From the NCBI GenBank assembly GCA_030762935.1, contig CM060884.1, forward strand, positions 74,598,696 through 74,662,695: 64,000 bases of DNA, read 5' to 3'. The stretch is from Hymenopus coronatus (lineage: Eukaryota; Arthropoda; Insecta; Mantodea; Hymenopodidae). Below, piece after piece: positions 33,563 through 44,646 of the stretch. Below the pieces are notes generated by a model that was given only the letters and a program-made list of their open reading frames with translations, did not search any database and had not been told where the DNA came from. The position numbers and the translations under genes are program-made. Each line of letters starts with the position of its first letter. The stretch's first letter is position 1.

Positions 33563-33905
33563 TTGACTCGGACCAAATGACTTCCAGGTTTTCTTTGCCT
33601 TATCTGTTACTCAGAATTAGTGTAAACAGTCCGTGAGAGCTGACATATATTATTGGTTTAAACATTTCTGCAGCAGATTATGACATTCTAAGAGTTACAG
33701 TGTTAAATTGTATGTTAAACCTTAAAACCTCTTTTCTCCTGTTTTTATTTTTCAGCGTTTTCAAAACTTTAAAATGTTCCACACGAGGCAGATTTTACTC
33801 AAGTTCTCCTAAATTTTTAGGATAGGTTCTTAACAAGAACTGGTCTGTTCTGTATCTCGATTAGTCGATGTAGGTATAATATGCTTTTGTGACAATAATT
33901 CGTTT
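33563..33905 (-). other. Spacer and TE-1 end fragment
   Basis: 33563-33840 is unassigned. 33845-33905 resembles the distal TE-1 part (TATCTCGATTAGTCGATGTAGG, TGACAATAATTCGTTTGCAGAG). Confidence 0.5.
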
Positions 33906-33988
33906 GCAGAGCAGATTTTTTTTTTTTTGGTAGTGTTTAACGCCCGCTTTAACTACTAATGGCATCGCAGGCGGTTTGCAGAGCAGAT
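33902..33988 (-). mobile_element. 57-bp 5'-truncated SINE-B-type insertion
   Basis: A 15-bp direct repeat GTTTGCAGAGCAGAT (33902-33916 and 33974-33988) encloses 57 bp. On the minus strand these read GATGCCATTAGTAGTTAAAG then GGGCGTTAAACACTACCAAA plus an A tail. The same 3' end (GCGGTGCCACACGTAGTTAAACTGGGCTTTAAACACTACCAAAA) closes the SINE-B piece at 53.7 kb. A poly-A end, 5' truncation and a target duplication are the hallmarks of L1-type target-primed insertion. Confidence 0.85.
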
Positions 33989-34254
33989 ACAGGAGGTACT
34001 GTGAATGGGAAAATGAGACTTTTTTTTTGCTGTGATATTTACAGAGCGTTTGTCTTACTGCCATTACATTGTTCGTATATTAATAGGAATACAAAATTCA
34101 TTCTTATTGAATAAATCATTTTTATGATATACATTATTTCATATATGTTGCTATGTAGATATATTGCATATTTGAAATCTTTCAAGATACTCAAAATTTG
34201 AGAACATTTTTTGGTATTTTCGCAATTAGAGCTTTTAATTGAAAAGAGAAAAAG
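33989..34254. other. Unassigned spacer
   Basis: AT-rich, no repeat recognised. Confidence 0.4.
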
Positions 34255-35097
34255 TTTAAGTGTTCCATTCACAAGACATTCTCTACATCTCTGCAACAAA
34301 TTATTGTTAAAAAGCTTATGTTTCTATTTACTTCATGCTAATTGAGAAAAAAATGGCAGAAATAGTCTTATTACTTAAGTAGAAACGAAATAAGGAAGTA
34401 TCATAGGTTAAAGTGATTTTCAAAAGCTGGTTGCTATGTGATTAAACCTCATTTGTTTGTATGTACAGAAGTTCACAAATTTCTGTATCAGAAAAGTATA
34501 TTTCTTTAAAGTTGGAGCCAAAAACAAGGAATATCTCAAAAAAGACCAACTCCACGAAAAAAAATTATACAACGTAAATTGTTTGTTTTAATGTGTCCTG
34601 CAGTTTTTTGTAGTACGATTTTGTCTATGTTTTACCGTTTAGCAGTATGTTATGTAAAAGTCCGTAAAATTAATCCAGAATAAAGTAGTCTTCAAGGGCT
34701 GTTCTCAGAAAATTCAAGATTCACATATTATTTGTCAGGAAAATATCTTTAATACACAATATTTTAATCAAAATAGGTACTCATTTTTGAGAATATCATA
34801 ATTTTCGAAAAAAGTTCAACATAAAGTGTAGTTGGGGGTGGCGGGATTTTCCTGAAAATCTTCGTGTCGCATCCTTGGGAGATACCAAACGTAAATACCA
34901 AGTTTGGTATTTAACGATCTTTTCGTTTTTTAGCTAATCTGTCCAGAAGCACACATAAGGACCTTTTTCTAAACATGCTATTTTTTGGATTCAGGGGAGC
35001 CGAAAACATATTTATGGTGAAAACTCGGTTATTGAAATTTTGGGTGCAATACAATGCCTTCTCTATACATTATGTACATAGTACGTGTAGAAAAAGT
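34255..35097 (+). mobile_element. TE-1 copy, near full length
   Basis: Hairpin (GTGTTCCATTCACAAGA), ACATTCTCTACATC at 34276, the body complete, CA tract reduced to CACACAT, and the end GTGTAGAAAAAGT at 35097. It has the clear ATACCAAACG / CAAGTTTGGTAT internal hairpin. Confidence 0.92.
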
Positions 35098-35695
35098 AAA
35101 ATTCGTTTTGTTTTTTAAACATATTTTCTCATATATACTTTAAATGTTGATTCTCTATGGTTCCCAAAAGACCTCAGCAAATATTTACAATTTTTAGACC
35201 GACTATAGTGAAAACGTTACACGCAGTGCTCTAGAAAGGATGTGCCGGTGCTCCTGTAAGACAGGCACGCCACACTACACACCTGTGTACCTGCGCTGCA
35301 TAACCAGATCAAATTGAGTCGGCAACTGAAACGGATGAAGCTGGCGGGTTCATTACCAGCAACCAGGTCTTCTACGCCACTGAACATGTAACAAAGAATT
35401 CACGCTGTGTGCACTTACATGTATAGCGTGATTCAGACGGAAGCGCGGCCGCAGTTGCATCCTTTTTATTGTCATAGTGTGCACACAGAGGGAGACACAC
35501 ACTGATACTTAAGCGTCTATGATACGTGACGTGGAATGGGGCCTCTGCTGCCAACATCAGCACACGCTATAGTGTGTAGAAGTCAATGCTCACCGCTCTT
35601 TTATAGACCACACACTTTTTTATTTATTCTTACAAGGAGAAAGGTGTTCATGCGCCGTGCGCTGACATGTGCAAATATTTATTTATGTGAGATAT
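35098..35695. other. Unassigned spacer
   Basis: Includes a GC-richer stretch around 35220-35560 with no recognised protein or repeat. Confidence 0.4.
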
Positions 35696-36510
35696 GCAGA
35701 GTCATACTGAAAAGTGCATTGCCATAGCCGGGATTTGAATCACAGATCTCCCGGTCTCTAGCCGTGAGTAGGACAGGAGTTGGATAGGTAGAGTCAGATT
35801 GAAAAATGTATTGCCATAGCCGGGATTTGAACCACGGATCTCCCAGTCTCTAGCCGTGTGAAGGACAGGAGTTGGATAGGTAGAGTCAGATTGAAAAATG
35901 TATTGCCATAGCCGGGATTTGAACCACAGATCTCCCGGTCTCTAGCCGTGTGTAGGACAGGAGTTGGATAGGTAGAGTCAGACTGAAAAATGCATTGTCA
36001 TAACCTGGATTTGAACCACGGATCTCCCAGTCGCTAGCCGTGTGTAGGACAGGAGTTGGATAGGTAAAGTCAGATTGAAAAATGCATTGCCATAGCCGGG
36101 ATTTGAACCAAGGATCTCCCAGTTTCTGGCCGCGTGTATGATAGGAATTGGATAGATAGCGTCAGACTGAAAAAGTCAATGCAAGAGCCGGGATTTGAAC
36201 CACGGATCTCCCGGTCTCTAGCCGTGTGTAGGACAAGAATTGGATAGATAGCGTCAGACTGAAAAATTTAATGCAAGAGCAGGGATTTGAACCACGGATC
36301 TCCCGGTCTCTAGCCGTGTGTAGGACAGGAGTTGGATAGGTAGAGTCAGACTGAAAAATACAATGTCATTGACGGGGTTTGAACCAGGGTTGAACCACTG
36401 TCTAGCAGGTTGTTCTACCACTGAGCCACCTTGGCAACTGACTCGCATATTTCCTGGTAAACCGGAATTGTTCAGTCCGACTCCACCTATCCTACTCCTG
36501 TCCGACACGT
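35696..36510 (-). mobile_element. tRNA-containing foldback element with 92-bp array, locus 2
   Basis: On the minus strand the order is: an inverted tail copy (36508-36471, GTGTCGGACAGGAGTAGG in sense), a spacer GAAATATGCGAGTCAG, a tRNA head (GTTGCCAAGGTGGCTCAGTGG, A box at about 36433-36423), a GGTTCAAACCC B box near 36380, then repeated units. Each unit is the tRNA 3' half (GGCTAGAGACCGGGAGATCC, GGTTCAAATCCCGGCTATGG) plus a tail of about 40 bp. On the plus strand, unit starts are 35721, 35813, 35905, 35997, 36089, 36181, 36273 and 36365, each exactly 92 bp apart. Combining the 6.4-kb head with a unit's 3' half gives pairable acceptor ends GCCATGG / CTATGGC, showing the tRNA ancestry. Confidence 0.88.
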
Positions 36511-37227
36511 GGTTTCTGTGAGAAAACAATTAAATTATCACATTTATTTATGATACAAGTGATAAAAATGGTGTCATGTTGCTCTCTTCGCTGCTTACAT
36601 AATTTTGTCTGGTTCAGCAGATTCCATGTATATCTGCTTTCTATGGATCGATACGAGCTTTCAGAGGCATGGCCTACTTGAATGAGGCCGTGGACGCATA
36701 CACCTAAGTTGGTCATAGAGTGTTATAATTTTATAACATTTATGTTATTTTCTACTCTTGACACTGGTGATATTTTGTAAAAAACTTACTTTTAGCACCA
36801 ACTGTGTAAAAATAATTATAATGCAATTTTACACGCTAAGATATGGTCTACAAAAATTAAAAGAACCACAGCTTTGTTATGACTACTGTTTTACAACGAA
36901 GTAGTCGGCCAATGGCTCAAAATAAAGTGCTTAATGTGGCAGAAGCGAAGGTGTTTCCTTTTTGAGAACTATTAAGCTTTTTTTCTTGCAAATCTTGGAG
37001 TTTAGCCAAAAGTTAACGTTGAAATATTAAGTTACAATAGTGGAACAAGTAACACATTTTAAGTACTTGGATTTGATTTTAAATATGCAAAAGATAAAGA
37101 TGTAGAAAACAAAATATCTACATTACTGGTAACATGTGAGGTCTTTTACCCTTATTGCTTGTATTAGTATACTGTCTATACCGTTTTTCATTTAATTCAA
37201 CTTTAAAAGTAGAGTTCTAGTAAAAAT
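36511..37227. other. Unassigned spacer
   Basis: AT-rich, no gene or shared repeat recognised. Confidence 0.45.
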
Positions 37228-37457
37228 AATCTGCTGTGTGTCATTCATATGACTATAAAAAGCTTATGCTTCTATGTACTTCATGCTAATCAATAAAAAT
37301 TATCAGAAATAGTCTTATTACATGCTTCCTTGTGCGTAGAAGCGAAATAAGGGAGTGGCATAGGTTAAAGTGATAGTCAAACGTTGGTTGCTATGTGACT
37401 GAAGTTCCTTTGTTTGTATGGACACGAGGTGACACATTCCTGTATGAGAAAAGTAAG
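37228..37457 (+). mobile_element. TE-1 5' fragment
   Basis: Contains the CTTCATGCTAATC, CGAAATAAGGGAGTGGC and GGTTGCTATGTGACTGAAG blocks. Cut at TGAGAAAAGTAAG, where mariner sequence begins. Confidence 0.85.
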
Positions 37458-37930
37458 TCCTTTGACAGCAACCACCGAGTTTCACAAGCAAAATGTTGAT
37501 AGATTGATTCAGAACGATCGTCTTATCACTTTGAGAGAAATTGCAAGCACAACCGGCATTTCCTAAGAACGTGTGGGTCACATGACGTCCAACTCTTTGT
37601 TTGTCACGCAAGTCAGATGTCCCCACCTCAACATCTTTATACTTACTCGCCCAACGACGCACAGAACTCGCATCAACATAAACCGCTTTCATTCTCTGAT
37701 GAATCTCCTTTGGAGTGACACCTCCTGCTGTCAAGAATTCAATGACTGCACGTTGCTTAAATCGCATTGCGCAGGGTTCCATATTTTGTAACAACACAAC
37801 CATTTAGTGCTAAGGCCTCCCGCAATTGGAGCGGGAAGAGGCTACGGAACAAGTCAGTACCTGCCGCATACCAATGCTGCCATCTGTTGAAGCGTTACGA
37901 AGGTGGAGGCATTACTTATCATTCACCCCT
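37458..37930 (-). pseudogene. Mariner transposase N-terminus, internally inverted
   Basis: The minus strand 37803-37575 encodes the first helix-turn-helix segment (RFKQRAVIEFLTAGGVTPKE, then VRRWASKYKD and QRVGRHVT). The adjoining 37458-37580 encodes the second segment on the plus strand (TATTEFHKQNVDRLIQNDR, then LREIASTTGIS, a stop, ERVGHMT). In an intact mariner both lie on one strand in this order, so the second half has been flipped. The flip point is at GTCACATGACGTCC, near-palindromic. The rest of the transposase is absent. 37804-37930 is probable 5' UTR and terminal repeat (GGTGAATGATAAGTAATGCC on the minus strand). Confidence 0.78.
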
Positions 37931-38394
37931 TGTGCATGAAATAACTAGAGAAGTGAATGAGAATGGTACACATCAGATTTTTTTACTAAGTGTGTTTTAT
38001 TAAATGTTATGTACAATATATCTATGGTATTTATTTACGATATTTCGTCTTATATTCCATTTCTATAATTAACATTGGATTCTCGATCCTATCTCAGATT
38101 AATCAATCGCTCGCTACCCTCTGCGACGGCTGATGCTGCACAGGTACCTTTGATCTTCACTCGGGCACTTTCTAATGGGCCTTGCAGTCATGGCAAAGTA
38201 TACTTCTATAAACCGAAAGAGCGTTTTATAAAAACCACTGCTGCAATCATAACAAGCAGCTCGGAGCATTAAGTGCACCAACCTTTTGGCTTCAGGTGTT
38301 CAGCTTTATGTAAGTTTTACTTTCTCTTCTTTGTAAATACTACATAAGTAGAGGAGAATAATACATTCCACCCAAACATACATGCTCTGTATAA
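37931..38394. other. Unassigned spacer with TE-1 end fragment
   Basis: A short TE-1 end (GAGAATGGTACACATCAGA) lies at 37958-37980. The remainder is unassigned. Confidence 0.45.
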
Positions 38395-38761
38395 AACATC
38401 TGATGCATTCCATTCACACAACTTTCTCTTGCTGTTCCAAATACATATTATTCTTAAAACTATTATTCTTTTATTTACATCATACTACCTAGATAATTAT
38501 AATAGCCGAATTAGTCTTATTACTTGCTTCATTTTAACTAGAAGGGAATACATTATGCTATAGCAATAGTCAAATACTAGCTAATCGCTTTGTGAAACAA
38601 TTGAGGTACAATTCACTTTGCATGGTCCCGTTTGAGAAAAGTTTATATTAAAACTGCAACCAACAACAAGAAATATCTCATAAATAGTCAAATCTAAAGG
38701 AAAAACGTATATGACATAAATTATATATTTTAAGGAGATCTACATTTTTATGAAGTAAGTT

Positions 38762-38792
<31 letters not shown>

Positions 38793-39275
38793 TACGTTTA
38801 ACTGTTATGCAAAATTCTGCAAACTCACTCAGAATAAAGAGCTATTCAGACGCTGTTACCAGAAAATTCAAAATAAATGTTTTTATTTATATAAGCACGT
38901 TTAATATACGCTTTTTAATAAAAATCGTTACAGAATTTTTAAGAAGTCAGCATATTTGAATATTTTCTATGTAAAGGGTAGTTCAGGGTGGAATAATTTT
39001 CTTAAAAATGTTCGTGTCGCATCCTTGGAAGATACTGAACTTAAATAGCGAGTATGGTATTTAACAATCTCTTCGTTCTTCAGCTATGGTGCCTACAGAC
39101 ACACACGCACGCGCACAGACACACACACAAACGGGAACATTTTTTTCTAAAAATGTGTTTGTTGAATTCACGGGGCCGGAAAACGTATATCTCCGGTAAA
39201 ATCTCAGTATCGAATTTTTGGGTGCAACACATTACCTTCCCTATACACTATATACCTAGTACTTGTAGAAAAAGT
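38395..39275 (+). mobile_element. TE-1 copy with (TC)n expansion
   Basis: Hairpin TGATGCATTCCATTCACACA, ACTTTCTCTTGC at 38421, and end CTTGTAGAAAAAGT at 39275. A (TC)n tract at 38765-38792 replaces the CCATCTCTTACGG site of the consensus. CA tract at 39096-39132. Confidence 0.9.
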
Positions 39276-39317
39276 AAAAAGTATTTTTAGAAAATATGTA
39301 TATGTTGAACTCAAATG

Positions 39318-39675
39318 CTAACTCAATACCCAACTTGGTATTTAAGTTTAGTATTATCCAGGAATGCGACACGAAATTTGCCAAGAAATTCCACCACCCC
39401 AAACTACGCTTTACAAGGGAACATTTTCTAAAACTCTGCTTTTCTGACAAATGCCTCTACCGAGTTTGATTAAAATACTGTTTATTAAAAATACCTATAT
39501 GGCAAATAAACTTTATAAAACTTGAATTTTCTGGTAGCCTTTGTAGTGCTCTTGATTCTGAATGCCTTTTGCATTGTGATAAACGACAAACGTTTTCTAC
39601 CCAAAACAGATATATCAAATTAAAATAATTTACATGTTTACTCACCTACTATGTCCATAGTGTATAGAGAAAGTG
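39318..39675 (-). mobile_element. TE-1 internal fragment and terminal palindrome
   Basis: 39318-39635 is a minus internal part (CCAACTTGGTATTTAAG to GACAAACG). At 39640-39675 a TE-1 terminal palindrome (CTACTATGTCCATAGTG, TAGAGAAAG) leads straight into mariner sequence. With the preceding plus copy it forms another inverted pair. Confidence 0.75.
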
Positions 39676-40238
39676 CACACCGCTCAGTTTCGGTGGCGAA
39701 AATTCTAGAATTACTACATCTACCATATTCACCAGATTTAGCTTCTAACCAAAAGTGGTGGAAAACTGTGGCATTAAGGTTAGAATTACTACATCTACCA
39801 TATTCACCAGATTTAGCTCCTAACCAAAAGTGGTGGGAAACTGTGGCATTAAGGTTAGAATTACTACATCTACCATATTCACCAGATTTAGCTCCTAACC
39901 AAAAGTGGTGGGAAACTGTGGCATTAAGGTTAGAATTACTACATCTACCATATTCACCAGATTTAGCTCCTAACCAAAAGTGGTGGGAAACTGTGGCATT
40001 AAGGTTAGAATTACTACATCTACCATATTCACCAGATTTAGCTCCTAACCAAAAGTGGTGGGAAACCATTCACGTCTCATGAAAAGGTCATCTTCTAAAC
40101 TGTTACCTATTTTGAGACCTTCGGAAATTCTGTTTTTTGAAAGGCTTAAAACAGTTGCAGAAATGTTGAGAAAGGTGTGACGAGCTAAAAAGGGATTATG
40201 TTGAAAAAAAAATCTACCAAAAATAATTCGTTTTTCTG
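39676..40238 (+). pseudogene. Mariner 3' fragment with 75-bp tandem repeat
   Basis: The plus-strand fragment opens at HRSVSVAKILELLHLPYSPD, just after where the second catalytic Asp would be. The repeat array follows. The tail AAAACAGTTGCAGAAATG and GGGATTATGTTGAAAAAAAA matches the 3' end of the mariner at 55161-56360 (CTACCAAAAATAATTCG end). The fragment lies between a TE-1 palindrome on its left and a TE-1 start at 40244. Confidence 0.85.
39706..40065 (+). repeat. 75-bp in-frame tandem repeat (4.8 units)
   Basis: Unit starts (TAGAATTACTACATC) lie at 39706, 39781, 39856, 39931 and 40006, each 75 bp (25 codons) apart. Each encodes LELLHLPYSPDLAPNQKWWE and TVALR. Units are nearly identical, implying recent amplification. 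Both strands are open for 143 codons, a by-product of the repeat. The third catalytic Asp of the PSD motif is replaced (SPDLAPNQ). Confidence 0.95.
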
Positions 40239-40243
40239 TTTTT

Positions 40244-41075
40244 ACTTTCTTTACACGTACTATTTACATAGTGTACAGAGAAGGTATTGTAGTGCATCCA
40301 AAACTTCCATTCCGAGATTCCAACGGAAATACATGTTTTAGGACACCGTAAATACAAAAAAAGCATTTTTACAAAAGGGTCCGTGTCTGTGTCTGTGTGT
40401 GTCTGTGTTTGTCTGTGGCCAGCATAGCTCAAAAACGAAAAGGCCGTTGAATACCAAACTTGGTTTTTAAGTTTGGTATCTTTCAAGGATGCGACATGAA
40501 GATTTTCAAGAAGATCTCCACACCCCCAACTACCCTTATATGGAACTTGTTTCGAAAATTTTGATTTTCTCAAAAATGAAGCTAACGATTTTGATTAAAA
40601 TCTCTTTATATTTAAGATATTTACCAAATAAAATGTATATCTTGTATTTTCTGAGAATAGCCGCTGAAGATTACTTTATTTTGGATGAATTTTACGGAAT
40701 GTTGCATAACTGCTAAACTGACAAACCCTTATCACACAAAACATGTAGAGCACATTAAAACACACAATTTATGTAATATACATTTTTTCGTGAAGTTGAT
40801 CGTTTTAGAGATATCCATTTTTATTAAAAAACTTAATTTTTTTCATGCAGGAATTGCTCAACTCGTGTCCATACAAACAAAGTAACTTGAGTCAAATAGC
40901 AACCAGCTTTTGACTATCACTTTAACCTGTGCTACTCCCTTATTTCGCTTCTATTTAGAAGGAAGCAAGTAATACGACTATTTCTGCTAACTTTTTCTCG
41001 ATTAGTATGAAGTAAAGAGAAGCATAAGCTTCTTGCAGAGATGTAGAGAAAGTCATCTGAATGGAATTTTTCTAA
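40244..41075 (-). mobile_element. TE-1 copy, near full length
   Basis: Starts ACTTTCTTTACACG, GT tract at 40380-40421, CATTTTACAGAATGTTGCATAACTGC-like block, and ends GATGTAGAGAAAGTCATCTG at 41053-41060. Confidence 0.92.
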
Positions 41076-41841
41076 CGTTACGGAATGTCCCTTGTAGAAA
41101 GTAAATATGTTTAAACAGTGAGGAGAGAGAATTATGTGAAACCATATCGATTTATTTCGCTTTATCATAGATTTCCCGTTTCGGACACAAGACTGGTGTA
41201 GCCCACACGAGGCGGAATGTTGTAGCGCGTGGGCAGGAATTTCTTGCCAAACAATCCATCACTTGCTTCTTTAGGTTCTTCTTTTCTTCTTGTTTTCCCT
41301 GCAAATCTTCTCATTTTTCTTTTCCAACAATTCCCTGAATTTCCTCTTTTTCCAATATAATACACAAAAAAGAGAAAGGTTTGTGGCAAAGAAGAATGTA
41401 GCATAAAACAAAGAGTAAAACATTTCGAAATAAGACGCTCTTTAAACAACAAACCAAGTGAACCTTACTGCTTATGCAACCGCCAAAACGGAGGAATAGA
41501 GCGTGAAATCTAGTGTGCCGGAGTACGGTCAAATTCGAGCGACAGTACTGTTGATATTTGCACACTGGGATGGATGGCCTTGCTTGATTTACTGCAATTC
41601 TAAACATGTAGTTCATTCACAGCTGAGTAACCACCTGTTTAAAAAAGTGAGACGATTATTAATAATCTGTCGGCATAAAAATAGTTAAAACATGTTGTAC
41701 AGGTTATTAAGTACAGAAACAGTGAAAGCTAAATTTAAATTAGTAATGACAAGTAAAAATAACTTGTGAAATTGATTATTTATAACTGTATAGAAACCAG
41801 TAGGCAGTTAAAATAAAAATATACACATTATTTATAAAAAA
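41076..41841. other. Unassigned spacer
   Basis: Short overlapping open frames exist around 41165-41616 (minus), but no family is recognised. Confidence 0.4.
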
Positions 41842-42639
41842 AATCTGATGTGTACATTCACATGACTTTGTCCACATCTCTGCAACAAATTATTGTTAAA
41901 AAGCTAATGCTACTATTTACTTCATGCTAATCGAGAAAAAAATTAGCAGAAATAGTCATATTACTTGCTTCCTTGTAAGTAGAAGCGAAATAAGGGAGTA
42001 CCATAGGTTAAAGTGATAGTTAAAAGCTGGTTGCTATGTGACTGAAGTTCTTTTATTTGTATGGATAGGAGTTGAAAAATTCCTGTATGAGAAAAGTGTG
42101 TTTTTCAAAGTTGAAACCAATAACAAGGAATATCTCAAAAACGATGATCTCCACGAAGAAAAAGTGTATAACGTGCTCTAGATTTTCTGTGGATTAAGTT
42201 TTTGTCCATCTGTTACGGTTTAGAAGCTATGCACAATTCCGTAAAATTCATCTAGAATAAAGTAGTCTTCAGAGACTATTCCCAGAAAATTCAAGATATA
42301 CATTTTATTTGTCATGTAAATATCTTTAATATACGATATTTTAATAAAAACCACTAGAGCCATTTCTCAGATAGTCAAAATTTTTGAAAAAGAAGTTTCA
42401 TATAAAGGGTAGTTGGGGGTGGGGAGATTTTCTTGAAAGTATTCGAGTCACATCCTTGAAAGATACCAAACTTTGCTATTCAATTGTCTTTTCATTTTGA
42501 GCTATGCTGTCCACAGACACACACGGACCTTTTTCTGAATATGCAAAACATGTATTTCCTGTGAGATCTCGGTATCGAATTTTTGGGTGGAATGCAATAA
42601 CTTCGCTATACACTGTGTAATAGTACGTGTAGAGAAAGT
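41842..42639 (+). mobile_element. TE-1 copy, near full length
   Basis: Hairpin CTGATGTGTACATTCACATGA, ACTTTGTCCACATC at 41865, and end GTGTAGAGAAAGT at 42639. It lacks part of the region with GTCCATACAAACTTA. The CA tract is reduced to ACACACACGG. Confidence 0.92.
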
Positions 42640-43849
42640 AAAATAATGACTAATATTAAGAATATAAGTGATAATAATATTAATGGGGGAAGCTGGTGGT
42701 TATTAAAACTCGGCTTTGGGTTCCGAAGCGCACACCGTTAAGAACACAGCGCAGTAAAGAGTATATAGAGAGGGTAGTGGGACCTATGTTTTGGAGAAAA
42801 TTATACATGCCAATCCGCATTAATTTTACGTGCGTCCATCCCTTTCTTCACAATAGTATTGTAGCGAGGACTGTAATTACTTTGTGATACTGAAAGCTTT
42901 ATCAGTGATGCTCAGTATTTAAATAACTGAATTAATATTAAGAAAGTAAGTAGTTCGATTTTTTCACGGCAAATGCTCATTTTATGTCGTCATTTTTCAA
43001 AAATCAATTTTAATTGAAAATAACTGGAGAGAGTTAAACTGCTCTAGATCCAATGCTACTGATGTTGGTCGAGATTTTCTTAAGTAAGCCATAATTCAAA
43101 TTCTGTTTGCAGAATTTCTAACTTATTTTCAATTACATTTTACAATTCATACATGAAATTGCAATTAGAAGTACAATTGAGTGCTTCTCTTTGACATGTA
43201 AATTCTCTCTCTCTCTCTCGTTCTCTCTCCCTCTCTCTCTCTCGCGATTCTTATTCTCTATCAGTTCCGACGGAAAATCTATTAATTCCTCGGAACAAAA
43301 TATAGACTAGTTTCTAATTCAACAAGCGAGTCAATAATTAATCCCACTGCAAATATTTATTCGTTTTTAAATCACGCAAAAATTTACCTTCAAGTGAGTA
43401 GCCTAGGAAAGATATCCCGCGCGAAGTCGCAGTCCACCTCACTCGACTACAAACAGTCTCCGAGTATCCTTTCCTTGCTTCTGTCTTCACAACACGACAC
43501 CTGTGTATGTATAATGAAGCTAATTACAGAGAGAAAATCAAAATAAATGCTCAAGTAATTATTGTATTGCACAGAGTGATTCCAACCTCGGATGTGCAAT
43601 AAGAAATAAATTGAACAACAAATACACAAAGTGTCTGCAAGAGTAGACATGTGTTAATAGATAAACTTGAAGATATAAGCATTTCTATTTGGAACACACT
43701 GCATATACAGGAAGCTTATGAGCTATACCAAAATATTTTCACGGAATATGTAGATTACTTAAATAAGTAATTTGAGATAGAAGACTTGTGGCCTGATTAT
43801 TGAAATTTCGAAGTAACGGCTATAATTTTCTGAAGTGCCAGTACGCCGC
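42640..43849. other. Unassigned spacer with (TC)n
   Basis: AT-rich. Interrupted (TC)n tract at 43204-43244. No gene or shared repeat seen. Confidence 0.5.
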
Positions 43850-44325
43850 GTAACGCGGCACTTCATCTCGTATCGAAAAAATAATAATAAAAATATTTAC
43901 TCTGTCAGGAATCGAACTTATGACCTTTGGGATAGCAGCTTCCCTCGTTACGCATTAAGCTACTAGAGTAGTTGAAAAAACGCCTCCAGAGTGGACTAAA
44001 TAACTCAAGAACGTAGTTAATGAATGCTCAGTGTCGCATTGTCAAGTGATTAGTTCGAAATTTTACAGATTTTTGCGACATTAAATCTTGAGAACGCTAG
44101 CAACGAGCTGCTAATTCTCGATATTTCTATACTCTGGCAGCAGTTTTAAAGACATTTTAAGTCATTTTTTCAACCTGCTTTACTTTAACACCGACTTATC
44201 ACCACCTGATACCCACACGTTTAACGTTATGTTTATCCGGGCATCGCCGATCTCAAATTACTTATATCAGTCACGTGCACAATCTCGCAAGTTATTTCGG
44301 TGTAGTTCATTAACACTCCGTGTGT
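43850..44325 (-). mobile_element. SINE-C copy 2 (tRNA-derived)
   Basis: Reverse complement of the family at 15050-15530. The minus strand carries an intact tRNA-like module at about 43905-43975: TAGCTTAATGCGTAACGAGG as A-box side and AGTTCGATTCCTGAC as B-box side. CGCGTAACGCGGCACTTC at 43848-43866 includes a CGCG palindrome. Confidence 0.7.
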
Positions 44326-44646
44326 GCGTGTCTAAAGTTGAACTGAAGAAGTGAAGTGGTGTGCTGTCTTGTATCCTGTTTCTTAGCGCTGCCCGAGGAA
44401 TTTCATTCGCTGTCAACAACACTACACATAGACACCTATCACACGCCGCAATGGGTCAAGTGGCGCTGCGCGATAAATTGTCACCAAGGTTCGGCGGAAG
44501 TCCCTCTTCTGTTTTTGTTACACAGAGATTTGTCTGAGGTGATGTATGAGAAGAAACACGTGAGGTGACACAACAAAGCAGGAATGCCGTTTCTCTCATC
44601 CCGGGAACACCTAATGCAAACGTAGCGAGTCACCTTTCCTCTCATG
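44326..44646. other. Unassigned spacer
   Basis: Open frames on both strands (44356-44568 +, 44481-44768 -) have no recognised protein. Confidence 0.4.

Noticed and set aside
39638..40082. 143-codon frames open on both strands as a possible antisense gene pair
   Set aside because: Both are produced by a 75-bp repeat whose length is a multiple of three. The plus frame is a mariner fragment and the minus frame is its shadow.
41165..41616. Overlapping minus-strand frames as a gene
   Set aside because: AT-rich, no recognisable domain, no splice or promoter evidence, and the frames overlap each other.
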